A DNA stretch of 38,702 bases from an uncultured Clostridia bacterium. GTDB taxonomy: Bacteria; Bacillota; Clostridia; UBA1381. Shown here piece after piece: positions 26,657 to 34,948 of the stretch (its first letter is position 1; each line of letters begins with the position of its first letter). The stretch spans positions 1-38,702 of the forward strand of contig CANQJC010000020.1 of NCBI GenBank assembly GCA_947624165.1. The letters run 5' to 3'. The position numbers and the translations under genes were made by a program. Under the pieces are notes generated by a model. That model was not told the DNA's origin. It ran no database searches and saw only the letters and a program-made list of their open reading frames with translations.

Positions 26657-27874
26657 ATGGACGATAAAAACAAGATCGTTCGAGCCGTAATAATAACGGC
26701 AGCCGTGACGGCTGTGGCGACGGGATTTATAACCTCGTTCGTAAAGGATAATATATCGCCGTATCTCGTAAGCGGCGATGCGGACAAGATGTTTGCCCGT
26801 AAAACACAAAGTATTGAAAGAATCTTAAGGACGCACTACCTGTATGACTATGACGAAACGGAGCTGCGCGAAAACGCGCTTCGTTCATATGTCGACGCGC
26901 TTGACGAGCCGTATACGCATTATTACAGCCCGAGCGAATTTTCATCTTATCTTACAAATACTCAGGACGGATATGTGGGTATCGGCGTTGTTGCGGGCGT
27001 CGACGATAACGACAGAATCGTCGTTATCGCGCCTTTTGAGGACACGCCCGCCTTTGAAGCGGGAATCGAACCGGGAGACATTATAACCGCCGTCGAGGGA
27101 AAAGAGTATGACGGAAGTATGCTCACCGAAGCGGTCGACGCGATAAAAGACGGCAAAGAGGGTACGAGCGTAAATATAACCATATTAAAAACGAGCGGGG
27201 AAACCGTCGATCTTTCAATCGAAAGACGCGACATTTCGGCGGATTCGGTCAAAACAGAAATGCTCGGCGACGGCGTCGCCTATATGAGGATAACGGGATT
27301 TAATATGAGCTCGGAAAACGGAGAGCACAGCACGTCGTCCGAATTCGAGCGGCAGCTTTCGTCTCTAAAAGAACAGGGAGCGGATAAGCTGATAATCGAT
27401 CTTCGCGACAATCCGGGCGGCGTTTTGAGCGAGGTATGTAAAATTGCCGACGCGCTGCTGCCTGAGGGTACGATAACCTATACGGAAACAAAAGACGGAA
27501 AGAAAAAGTATTTTTCGTCCGACGCGGAATTTACCGACATGCCGTTGGCTGTAATTGTAAACGGGAACAGCGCGAGCGCGTCGGAGGTGCTGACGGGCGC
27601 GCTGAAGGATTACGGCAGAGCGGTCACGGTCGGAACCAAAACATACGGAAAGGGTATTGTACAGGACGTTATACCGTTCTTCGACGGGTCCGGGCTCTCG
27701 GTCACGTCCGCCAAATATTACACGCCCAACGGCGTGTGCATACACGATATAGGAATAGAGCCGGATATAATATGCGAACCGTCGGAAGAGTACAAGGACG
27801 CTTACGCGACGACAATACCGCGCGAGGATGATTTGCAGCTGCAAAAAGCAATCGAGGCAGTTAAGGAGAAATAA
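26657..27874 (+). CDS. ctpA: S41 C-terminal processing peptidase (CtpA/CtpB type)
   Basis: The 405-residue protein has an N-terminal membrane anchor (about 8-28), a helical segment, a PDZ domain (about 100-190, with GYVGIGVV and GIEPGDIITAV), and the tail-specific protease core. The catalytic pair is Ser307 in NSASASE and Lys332 in TYGKG, exactly 25 residues apart as in this family. It acts outside the membrane. In Bacillus the paralogue CtpB cuts SpoIVFA and so releases SpoIVFB activity; since a SpoIVFB-like gene lies 8 kb away, that role is possible but not shown. An ATG at 26653 is out of frame. The next gene starts four bases after its stop. Confidence 0.95.
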   Translation: MDDKNKIVRAVIITAAVTAVATGFITSFVKDNISPYLVSGDADKMFARKTQSIERILRTHYLYDYDETELRENALRSYVDALDEPYTHYYSPSEFSSYLTNTQDGYVGIGVVAGVDDNDRIVVIAPFEDTPAFEAGIEPGDIITAVEGKEYDGSMLTEAVDAIKDGKEGTSVNITILKTSGETVDLSIERRDISADSVKTEMLGDGVAYMRITGFNMSSENGEHSTSSEFERQLSSLKEQGADKLIIDLRDNPGGVLSEVCKIADALLPEGTITYTETKDGKKKYFSSDAEFTDMPLAVIVNGNSASASEVLTGALKDYGRAVTVGTKTYGKGIVQDVIPFFDGSGLSVTSAKYYTPNGVCIHDIGIEPDIICEPSEEYKDAYATTIPREDDLQLQKAIEAVKEK

Positions 27875-27878
27875 GAAG

Positions 27879-29882
27879 ATGATTAAACTCAGAAAATGGC
27901 CGTGGATACTTTTGGGAAGTATTTTTTCGCTCGCCCTGTGGACGTTTATCAGCGTAAATACGGAGCTTTTCCGCAGCAGCGACGATACGTTTGATTATTT
28001 TTTGTATATCACATCATATGTTCTTGTTATTGGCTTCTGGGGACTTGTCGTAGCCGATTTTGATATTTCCGAAAGACTGCACAAGATAATTTCCGTGGCA
28101 ATATTTGCCCTGACGCCTTTTTTCTGTATGCAGATCGCCATGATACTTTCTGGCGCGCCGGAATATTCGTTCGGGATATACTTTATAAATATCCTCTTTT
28201 ATTCGTGCATTATGGCGGTCGCCATGGCTGTGACCCGCAGTATGCGTATAAGCTCGATAGTGACGGTTGTCGTATCGTATCTTTTTAATCTCGCAAGCTT
28301 TGTCGTAAACATACTTCGCGGTACGCCCCTTATACCGGGGGATTTTCTTGCTATCGGCACGGCGGCGCAGGTCATGGAAAATTACAGCTTTGAAATGCAG
28401 TATCCGATCGTTGCCGCTACGGTTATCGCCGCGCTTGTGATCGCTCTTTCGGCGAAATTTTCGTTTAAGTTTTCGTTTAAATTTAAAAATATAATCCTGC
28501 CCTCGGTCTCGATTTTGTTTGTAGGCGTGTTTATGCTGTCGCTCGGTTTAACGGACTATACGTACAGCGAAATGGACGTTTTCGACCAATATCACGCTAA
28601 TAATACGCACGGCACGCTTTACAGCTTTTACATAAACGTGCGTAAAATGATACTGCATAAGCCAGAAGGCTACGACCCCGCGGAAGCGCGGGCTTTGCTC
28701 GACGCCGATAACGGCTCCGAGAAGGCTAACGAGGATTCTCCGAACATTATAGTAATAATGAACGAGAGCTTCGCGGATTTGAAAAGCGTCGGGGATTTCA
28801 AAACGAGCGAGGATTATATGCCGTTTATACACGACATGAATAAAAACACAATAAAGGGCGAGCTCCTCGTTTCGCCCTTCGGAGGATATACCTGCAATAC
28901 TGAATTCGAGTTTCTCACGGGTCTTTCTATGGGATTGCTTCCAAACGGTTCCGCGCCGTATCTTCAGTACGCGTCCAAGGAATATGATTTTTCTCTGCCG
29001 GCGCATCTGTCGTCGCTCGGATATAAAACGGAAGCTATTCATCCGTACTATGCGCGCTGCTGGAACAGAAAAAAGGTATACGACCTCATGGGATTCGATA
29101 AATTTATCAGTCTTGACAATTTTGACGACGTTATTCCCGAGGAGGAATGGGAGTATGTCAGATACTATATAAGCGACAAAACGGTTTTCAACGGAATACG
29201 TAAAGAGCTTGAGGATAAAGAAAAGAATAAAAAAATGTTTATCTTCAATGTAACCATGCAGAACCACGGCGGCTACACCTACGGCGGCGCGGAATTCCCG
29301 ACGGTGACATTGTCGGATATGCAGGGTCATTACAAGGAAACGGAGCAGTATTTATCTCTTATAAAAGAGAGCGACGAAGCGTTTGGAGAACTCGTAAATT
29401 TCCTTAAGGGATTTGATGAAAAAACCATTGTAGTCATGTTCGGCGACCATCAGCCGGCGGTGGAACAACAGTTTTACGAGGAGCTTTACGGCAAACAAAT
29501 ATCGGAGCTGACGGGCGAGGAATTGCAAAGACGATATAAGGTTCCTTTTGTGATTTGGGCGAATTATGATATTGAAAGCGGCACGGACGTAAAAAAGGAT
29601 TCGGACGACGATGACGACGATGACGACGACAAATCAAAGGATACGAGCCTTATAAAAACAAGCCCGAATTATCTTGCCAATCTTATACTCGATACGGCAA
29701 AGCTGCCGAAGACCTCGATAGGAGGTTTCACATCTCAGATAAGCGGCGAGATCCCGCAAATAAACGTTATGGGACATTACAACAAAAACGGTGTTTGGGA
29801 ACGCAACTCGACAGAGGATTCCGAGTATCTTAAAAAATACGCGTCCGTTGAATATTACGCGCTGAAAAATAAGGATAAATAA
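27879..29882 (+). CDS. LTA-synthase-family membrane sulfatase/phosphoglycerol transferase
   Basis: The 667-residue protein has about seven hydrophobic segments in residues 5-240, then an extracellular alkaline-phosphatase-like domain. Metal-site motifs are NIIVIMNESFADL (glutamate), FGGYTCNTEF (nucleophile Thr338), and VVMFGDHQPA (Asp-His). The family transfers glycerol phosphate from phosphatidylglycerol to polyglycerol-phosphate or other surface polymers; whether this one makes lipoteichoic acid is unknown. Residues 576-584 are nine consecutive aspartates, between the catalytic core and the C-terminal segment. The start at 27879 is four bases after the ctpA stop, behind AAGGAG; a longer in-frame start at 27828 lies inside ctpA. 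Confidence 0.9.
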   Translation: MIKLRKWPWILLGSIFSLALWTFISVNTELFRSSDDTFDYFLYITSYVLVIGFWGLVVADFDISERLHKIISVAIFALTPFFCMQIAMILSGAPEYSFGIYFINILFYSCIMAVAMAVTRSMRISSIVTVVVSYLFNLASFVVNILRGTPLIPGDFLAIGTAAQVMENYSFEMQYPIVAATVIAALVIALSAKFSFKFSFKFKNIILPSVSILFVGVFMLSLGLTDYTYSEMDVFDQYHANNTHGTLYSFYINVRKMILHKPEGYDPAEARALLDADNGSEKANEDSPNIIVIMNESFADLKSVGDFKTSEDYMPFIHDMNKNTIKGELLVSPFGGYTCNTEFEFLTGLSMGLLPNGSAPYLQYASKEYDFSLPAHLSSLGYKTEAIHPYYARCWNRKKVYDLMGFDKFISLDNFDDVIPEEEWEYVRYYISDKTVFNGIRKELEDKEKNKKMFIFNVTMQNHGGYTYGGAEFPTVTLSDMQGHYKETEQYLSLIKESDEAFGELVNFLKGFDEKTIVVMFGDHQPAVEQQFYEELYGKQISELTGEELQRRYKVPFVIWANYDIESGTDVKKDSDDDDDDDDDKSKDTSLIKTSPNYLANLILDTAKLPKTSIGGFTSQISGEIPQINVMGHYNKNGVWERNSTEDSEYLKKYASVEYYALKNKDK

Positions 29883-29886
29883 TAAC

Positions 29887-29917
29887 AAGGGGCTTCAAAT
29901 AATTTGAAGCCCCTTTT
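29887..29917. terminator. Bidirectional terminator between convergent genes
   Basis: Thirteen-base exact arms (29887-29899 and 29903-29915) around TAA, with T residues on the plus strand and an A run giving U residues on the minus strand. Confidence 0.88.
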
Positions 29918-29920
29918 GCT

Positions 29921-30793
29921 TTATTCCGATATCTTTTCGAAAAATTCCTCCGAGCCGATACCGCTCGGTCGATTGTATCTTTTCAGCAAAAACAACGATT
30001 CGGAATAAGGCTTTATATAATTTATGCCTTCCGTACAGGTAAGGCTCATCTTAAATCCCATTTCCTTTAGCACGTCGGTGCTTATCTCGTCGTATTCGCC
30101 GAACGGATACGTGTATATTATCGGCGAGAAGCCTGTTTTTTCCATAAATCTGTCCTGCGCCTTTTTCGTATCTTCATAGAATATATTTTTATATTCCTCG
30201 TCCGTTTCGCCGTAATTGCGTCCCGCGCCTTTTCGTCCGTTGTCCATGGAATGAAAGTTATACGAATGGTTGCCGACGTCGATACGCGGCGACAGAAACA
30301 GGTCGTATATGTCGCTCCAGCGCAGGTAACCGTAGCTTAAATTTGCGATATTACTTTCGGAAAATTCGTCGGTGTAACTGCCGACAACGGAAATTACGGC
30401 TTTTGCGTCGCACTTTTCCAGCAGCGGCTTTACGTAGCCGTAATTGTTGTAAAAGCCGTCGTCAAACGTGAGCATGACGGGCTTCTTCGGCATTACGCCG
30501 CCGTTTTCGGCATAATCTATAAGTTCGGACGCCGATATGAACGTGTAGCCGTTTGCGTGAAGATACTCTATGTCTTTTTTGAGCGTGTCCGGGGTTATGA
30601 CGTACATTCCCGAACGGCTTTCATCTTTTATTACGCTGTGATACATAATGATTGGGAGCGGGATAGATTCACCTTCGCTGTCGGGTGAAAAAACAGGTAC
30701 GGTCGATATGTTGTCGAAAAGCACTCCGAGAATGACGCAGTAGAGAACAGATACGAAAATAACCGTACAAAAGGTTTTCATCTTATTTATCAT
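29921..30793 (-). CDS. Polysaccharide deacetylase (NodB/PgaB-like), membrane-anchored
   Basis: The 290-residue protein has an N-terminal membrane anchor (about 7-26) and an extracellular NodB domain. Motif 1 is TFDDG with Asp111-Asp112, and the metal histidines are His176 and His181 in NHSYNFH. The five-residue spacing resembles PgaB-type enzymes rather than the four-residue HSxxH of chitin deacetylases. TYPFGEYD corresponds to motif 3. Likely substrates are N-acetylated wall or exopolysaccharide sugars; none can be named. The ribosome site GAGGGGTG lies within the 3' arm of the preceding fba terminator. No promoter fits between that hairpin and the ATG, so expression should depend on read-through from fba. 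Confidence 0.9.
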   Translation of the reverse strand: MINKMKTFCTVIFVSVLYCVILGVLFDNISTVPVFSPDSEGESIPLPIIMYHSVIKDESRSGMYVITPDTLKKDIEYLHANGYTFISASELIDYAENGGVMPKKPVMLTFDDGFYNNYGYVKPLLEKCDAKAVISVVGSYTDEFSESNIANLSYGYLRWSDIYDLFLSPRIDVGNHSYNFHSMDNGRKGAGRNYGETDEEYKNIFYEDTKKAQDRFMEKTGFSPIIYTYPFGEYDEISTDVLKEMGFKMSLTCTEGINYIKPYSESLFLLKRYNRPSGIGSEEFFEKISE

Positions 30794-30833
30794 AAAAACA
30801 CACCCCTCATCAAATATTATGACGAGGGGTGTG
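30794..30833 (-). terminator. fba terminator overlapping the next ribosome site
   Basis: On the minus strand 13-base arms (complement of 30821-30833 and of 30799-30811, one G-U pair, nine-base loop) are followed by five T residues and then directly by the deacetylase ATG. The 3' arm contains its Shine-Dalgarno sequence. Confidence 0.8.
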
Positions 30834-30848
30834 AGGAAATTACTAAAA

Positions 30849-31712
30849 TCACGCCTTATTTACCGAGCCGAAAAGCTCCATTTTTTCTTTTACGATAACC
30901 TTTATCGCTTCGGTTCCGGGGGCGAGCAGCTTTCTTGGATCGAAGCCCTTGCCCTGAAGATCCTTACCCTCTTCGATGTACTTTCTTGTGGCTTCCTGGA
31001 AATAAAGCTGGCACTCTGTGTTTACGTTTATTTTCGCAACGCCGAGAGATATGGCTGTTTTGATCATATCGGCGGGGATCCCCGTACCTCCGTGAAGTAC
31101 GAGAGGTAACTCTCCGATAAGCTCTTTGGTCTTGGCAAGCGCGTCGAAATCAAGTCCCTTCCAATTTTCGGGATATTTTCCGTGGATATTGCCTATACCC
31201 GCCGCGAGAAAATCGACGCCGAGATCTGCGATTTTTTTACATTCGTTCGGGTCTGCGATTTCACCTGCGCCTATCACGCCGTCTTCTTCGCCGCCGATAG
31301 AGCCTACCTCCGCTTCTATCGAGATGCCCTTTTCATGGCACACCTTTACGAGCTCTTTTGTTTTTTCGACATTTTCCTCTATGGGGAAGTGCGAGCCGTC
31401 AAACATAACGGAAGAAAATCCCGCTTCGATACATTTATAGCAGCCCTCGTATGTTCCGTGGTCGAGATGCAGAGCCACGGGGACGGTTATGTTCATTTCT
31501 CCTATCATAGCCTTTACCATAGCCGCCACGGTTTTAAATCCCGTCATATATTTGCCCGCGCCCTCCGATACTCCCAAAATTACGGGCGAATTATTTTCCT
31601 GGGCGGTAGCCAGTATAGCCTTTGTCCATTCCAGGTTGTTTATGTTGAACTGACCTACGGCGTATTTGCCCGCCACCGCTTTATTCAACATTTCCGTTGC
31701 CGATACTAACAT
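30849..31712 (-). CDS. fba: Fructose-1,6-bisphosphate aldolase, class II
   Basis: The enzyme splits fructose-1,6-bisphosphate into dihydroxyacetone phosphate and glyceraldehyde-3-phosphate. The 287-residue chain is of the class IIB/Gram-positive size. Zinc ligand histidines appear in ALHLDHGTYE (residues about 80-89), AGIGNIHGKYP and LVLHGGTGIP, and the phosphate-binding NVNTECQ is present. AAGGAGG precedes the ATG. It follows the zinc-ribbon gene by 45 bases on the same strand. A terminator follows that overlaps the downstream gene's ribosome site. Confidence 0.96.
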   Translation of the reverse strand: MLVSATEMLNKAVAGKYAVGQFNINNLEWTKAILATAQENNSPVILGVSEGAGKYMTGFKTVAAMVKAMIGEMNITVPVALHLDHGTYEGCYKCIEAGFSSVMFDGSHFPIEENVEKTKELVKVCHEKGISIEAEVGSIGGEEDGVIGAGEIADPNECKKIADLGVDFLAAGIGNIHGKYPENWKGLDFDALAKTKELIGELPLVLHGGTGIPADMIKTAISLGVAKINVNTECQLYFQEATRKYIEEGKDLQGKGFDPRKLLAPGTEAIKVIVKEKMELFGSVNKA

Positions 31713-31757
31713 TTTTTATTCCTCCTTAAATTTATTAAATAAATATAATTTTTTATT

Positions 31758-32369
31758 TCAGTCGCCGATTATTATCGCATGGGCGTTGAGAAGCCGCGTA
31801 AGCGTTTCTTCGCTCGTCTCGATAAGCTTCGATTTTTTACATCTCGCGCAGGTGAGGATTATGTTGCCGTTTATTATGTTAAAATCAACGTCCTCGTGAC
31901 CGCATACGCACGAAATACGGCGGCGGTCCTTGAGTTTATGCAGACGTTCGATGATCATATACAGAAGGTTGAACGACTCGTCCTCATCCTCCTCGTAAAG
32001 CTCCTCAAGAGCTTCGGGATAAAGCTCGGTGCTTTCGCAGAGCTTTTTTTCAACGTCCTTCTCGCCGCCTGCAAAAAATATATCTATCCCCGCCGCGGGG
32101 CATTTGTACGTTATTATTTTCTTGTGCCAGAAGCTGTCTCTCGATATCGAGTAGGTGTGGCGTTCGCCGCAAAGAGGACATTCCACGTCGATTTTATAGC
32201 GGTCGCTCTTCTGCGTGATGTTTACGCACACTTCATGACAGTTATGCGTCGGGCATATAAGCTGTATTCTGTCGGTGCCGGAGAAGTTGAATACAGAAAG
32301 TACCCTTGACGAAATATTGGAGCAGAAGGGGCATATATACGCTACCGTTCGTTTTAAATCAACAAGCAT
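31758..32369 (-). CDS. Zinc-ribbon protein of unknown function
   Basis: The 203-residue protein contains several cysteine pairs of zinc-ribbon type: Cys13/16 (CPFC), Cys39/44/48, Cys64/67 (CPLC), Cys154/156 (CVC) and Cys174/177 (CARC). An acidic helical stretch (about 115-130, LEELYEEDEDE) separates the N- and C-terminal ribbon regions. It has no signal peptide, membrane segment or catalytic motif I recognise. The start at 32369 is preferred because GGAAAGGA lies about 10 bases upstream; a longer frame to 32516 would run back into the glycosylase gene. It is between the glycosylase and fba genes on the same strand. Nucleic-acid or protein binding is only a guess from the ribbons. Confidence 0.78.
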   Translation of the reverse strand: MLVDLKRTVAYICPFCSNISSRVLSVFNFSGTDRIQLICPTHNCHEVCVNITQKSDRYKIDVECPLCGERHTYSISRDSFWHKKIITYKCPAAGIDIFFAGGEKDVEKKLCESTELYPEALEELYEEDEDESFNLLYMIIERLHKLKDRRRISCVCGHEDVDFNIINGNIILTCARCKKSKLIETSEETLTRLLNAHAIIIGD

Positions 32370-32407
32370 TTTACATTTTCCTTTCCGCCCGAATTTTACG
32401 GCAAGCC

Positions 32408-32421
32408 CTGCCCGCGGGCAG
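32408..32421. repeat. GC-rich perfect palindrome before the zinc-ribbon gene
   Basis: CTGCCCGCGGGCAG is a 14-base exact palindrome in the 58-base gap between the glycosylase stop and the zinc-ribbon start. No T run follows on either strand, so it is not a standard terminator. It may be a protein-binding site or an mRNA processing hairpin. Confidence 0.4.
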
Positions 32422-32427
32422 ACGGGA

Positions 32428-33300
32428 TCAGGATATTCCGATTTTATTTTCCCTTGCGTAGAAGAAGAGGTATTGTTGAGCAAAACCGCCCAGAGGACCG
32501 AACCGTTCGGCGGCAAAGCGTGAGATCGTGTCTATGCTTTGCTCAGAGCCGAAATAACAATACTCCATGATTCTTTTTATCCATACGTCTACGGGGAAAG
32601 AGTCGGCGCGGCACAGCCCGAAAAGCAGAATACAGTCGCTTACCTTATTTCCGACCCCTTTTATGCTCATCAAAGCTTTCTTAGCGTCGAGAGTGGAGAG
32701 TGAGCGGATATATTCGTCGCTCAATTCGCCGTTGCTGAATTTCAACGCCGCGTCAATAATATATTTATCCCTGTATCCGGCGCGTATTACCGATAAATCG
32801 GCGCACGTCAGCGATGCGACCGTTTCGGCGTCGGGGAAGGAATAATATGTATTTCCCATATATTCTGTTTTATTCCCGAAGGCGTGACAGAAACGCTCTA
32901 TTATCCCTTTGATCCTTGGGATATTGTTGCTTGCGGAGATTATAAACGAAACGACAGTCTCCCATAGCTCCTGGTTTAATATTCGTATTCCGTCTCCGTA
33001 GGACACGGCTTTCTTCATTACGCTGTCGCGGGACAGTGTTTTTTTGATTTCGCCGTAATCGCGGCCCAAATCAAAGTAATCGAACCATACGGAACGAAAA
33101 TCCTCCTCGGTCGTTTCATAAAATGTGACCGTGTCGCGGCTTTGGGAAATTTTAAGTGCCTTGCCCTTGGCAACGCCGATATAGGTTTGTTCGTCCACGG
33201 CATTGAACCTGAAGCATTGACCGCAGTCAAATATATGATCAAGGTTGAAATCCCGCAATCCCGTGACGATCAGATCATTGTTCTTATATTGCAAATCCAT
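32428..33300 (-). CDS. 8-oxoguanine DNA glycosylase, OGG1 type
   Basis: This 290-residue base-excision repair enzyme has the OGG1 N-terminal domain (HIFDCGQCFRF, residues 22-32) and a helix-hairpin-helix GPD domain with catalytic Lys219 in KGVGNKVSDC and Asp238 in FPVDVW. OGG1-type enzymes remove 8-oxoguanine and nick by beta-elimination; the bacterial members are close in length. The start at 33300 places the family's conserved N-terminus correctly. An in-frame ATG at 33318 would lie upstream of the -10 element described separately. No Shine-Dalgarno sequence is visible before 33300, and the promoter position implies a transcript starting at or next to the ATG. Confidence 0.92.
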   Translation of the reverse strand: MDLQYKNNDLIVTGLRDFNLDHIFDCGQCFRFNAVDEQTYIGVAKGKALKISQSRDTVTFYETTEEDFRSVWFDYFDLGRDYGEIKKTLSRDSVMKKAVSYGDGIRILNQELWETVVSFIISASNNIPRIKGIIERFCHAFGNKTEYMGNTYYSFPDAETVASLTCADLSVIRAGYRDKYIIDAALKFSNGELSDEYIRSLSTLDAKKALMSIKGVGNKVSDCILLFGLCRADSFPVDVWIKRIMEYCYFGSEQSIDTISRFAAERFGPLGGFAQQYLFFYARENKIGIS

Positions 33301-33306
33301 ACAAAT

Positions 33307-33335
33307 ATTATACCACATTATCCCTATCTTAGCAA
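33307..33335 (-). promoter_or_regulatory. Sigma-A promoter touching the glycosylase start
   Basis: On the minus strand TTGCTA (complement of 33330-33335) and consensus TATAAT (complement of 33307-33312) are 17 bases apart. Only six bases separate the -10 element from the ATG at 33300. Confidence 0.65.
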
Positions 33336-33396
33336 TTACAATAAAGTAAGTTTGTACAAAATCAATAAAAATTTTTTTTCGAATTTGTATAAACAG

Positions 33397-33425
33397 TGGA
33401 CTAATTTATATATTTATGTTAGAAT
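33397..33425 (+). promoter_or_regulatory. Probable promoter for the M18 aminopeptidase
   Basis: TGGACT (33397-33402) and TAGAAT (33420-33425) are 17 bases apart; the start codon is 30 bases downstream. Confidence 0.5.
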
Positions 33426-33454
33426 AGTATTATAAAGCTATGGAGGTAATCAAA

Positions 33455-34861
33455 ATGACGGACAAGGAATTATTTGACGAACTGAGTTACAAAAGAGAAA
33501 ACGCCTATGAAAAAATGAGCGACGCCGAGAAAAAGGATATGCTCGGATTATGCGACGAATACCGCGAATTTCTGGACGAGGGAAAGACGGAACGCGAATG
33601 TGTCGCGAAGGCGATCGAAATGGCTGAAAAGGAGGGCTTCGTAAATATTGACGACGTTGAAAAAATAAAGTGCGGAGATAAGCTGTATAAGATCAACCGC
33701 GGCAAGAATATTCTTTTGACCGTAATAGGAAGCGAGGACATAAAGAACGGTATAAATATCGTCGGAGCGCATATAGATTCGCCGAGACTCGATCTTAAGC
33801 AGAATCCGCTTTACGAAAGCAACGGTATGGCACTTCTGAAAACGCACTACTACGGAGGAATAAAAAAATATCAATGGACGACCATACCGCTGTCTATCCA
33901 TGGAGTGATCTATACGCGCGACGGACAAAAAATAACGCTTTGTATAGGAGAAAACGATAGCGACCCCGTATTTTGCATAACCGATCTTCTGCCGCACTTA
34001 GCGAAGGATCAGATGTCCAAGAAGCTTGCCGACGGCATAGAAGGCGAAAATCTCAACGTACTTATCGGCGGAATGCCAATCGGCGACGACGACGTAAAGG
34101 AAAAGGTCAAATTCGGAATTTTAAAAATACTTAATGAGAGATATAACGTGACCGAAAGCTCTTTCCTCAGCGCGGAGATCGAGATCGTACCCGCATTTAA
34201 AGCGAGAAATATAGGATTCGACGAGAGCTTCATCGGAGCATACGGACAAGACGACAGAGTATGCGCCTTTACGACACTTAAGGGTATTTTCTCGGTAAAC
34301 GCTCCAAAACGAACCGCGCTCGCGATACTCGTCGATAAAGAAGAGATAGGTTCCGAGGGGAATACGGGTATGCTCAGCGCGTTTTTCCCGATGACGCTTG
34401 CCGAAATAATAGAAAAGCTTACGGGCAAGTGCGGCGTGACCGATTACAACGAGGTAATCGCCAATTCAGCGTGCCTTTCCTCGGATGTCGGTGCCGCGCT
34501 TGACCCGAATTACGAGAATGTGAGCGAAAAACGTAACGCGTCGTTTGCCGGCGGCGGTATTGCCGTCATGAAATATACCGGCGCGCGCGGTAAATCGTCC
34601 TCGTCGGACGCGTCGTCCGAATTTGTATATGAAATAGGAAAAATTCTCGATGAGGACGGAGTTGTATGGCAGACGGGCGAGCTTGGAAAGGTCGACCAAG
34701 GCGGCGGCGGAACGATCGCGCAGTATGTGGCGAATCTCAATATGGACGTTATAGACTGCGGCGTGCCGGTGCTTTCAATGCACTCGCCGTTTGAGGTGAC
34801 GGCAAAGAGCGACGTTTATATGGCATACAGAGCTTATAAGGCGTTCTACAACGGAAGATAA
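33455..34861 (+). CDS. M18-family aminopeptidase
   Basis: The 468-residue metallopeptidase removes N-terminal, usually acidic, residues from peptides in the cytosol. M18/M42-type zinc ligands and catalytic residues are visible: GAHIDSPR (first histidine, about residue 106), GQDDRVCAF (bridging aspartate), DKEEIGSEG (catalytic Glu and ligand Glu), SSDVGAALDPNY, and the final histidine in VLSMHSPFE. The start at 33455 lies eight bases after GGAGG (33442-33446); an in-frame ATG at 33440 overlaps that site. A strong terminator follows. Confidence 0.94.
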   Translation: MTDKELFDELSYKRENAYEKMSDAEKKDMLGLCDEYREFLDEGKTERECVAKAIEMAEKEGFVNIDDVEKIKCGDKLYKINRGKNILLTVIGSEDIKNGINIVGAHIDSPRLDLKQNPLYESNGMALLKTHYYGGIKKYQWTTIPLSIHGVIYTRDGQKITLCIGENDSDPVFCITDLLPHLAKDQMSKKLADGIEGENLNVLIGGMPIGDDDVKEKVKFGILKILNERYNVTESSFLSAEIEIVPAFKARNIGFDESFIGAYGQDDRVCAFTTLKGIFSVNAPKRTALAILVDKEEIGSEGNTGMLSAFFPMTLAEIIEKLTGKCGVTDYNEVIANSACLSSDVGAALDPNYENVSEKRNASFAGGGIAVMKYTGARGKSSSSDASSEFVYEIGKILDEDGVVWQTGELGKVDQGGGGTIAQYVANLNMDVIDCGVPVLSMHSPFEVTAKSDVYMAYRAYKAFYNGR

Positions 34862-34864
34862 CTA

Positions 34865-34910
34865 AAAAACAGTACGCGTATTTCATATTTACGCGTACTG
34901 TTTTTATTTT
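34865..34910 (+). terminator. Intrinsic terminator after the aminopeptidase gene
   Basis: Sixteen-base exact arms (34865-34880 and 34890-34905) are followed by ATTTTTTT. Confidence 0.92.
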
Positions 34911-34948
34911 TTTGGACATATACATAATAAAAGGGGGAGGTGTCTTAT

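Noticed and set aside
29921-33300. A dedicated operon linking the glycosylase, zinc-ribbon, aldolase and deacetylase genes
   Set aside because: They share a strand, but the aldolase is a housekeeping gene and a strong terminator separates it from the deacetylase; common orientation alone does not show a shared function.
34911-34948. SigE- or SigK-type promoter before the SpoIVFB-like gene
   Set aside because: CATATACATAATA resembles a mother-cell -10 element, but no fitting -35 element lies at the right distance.
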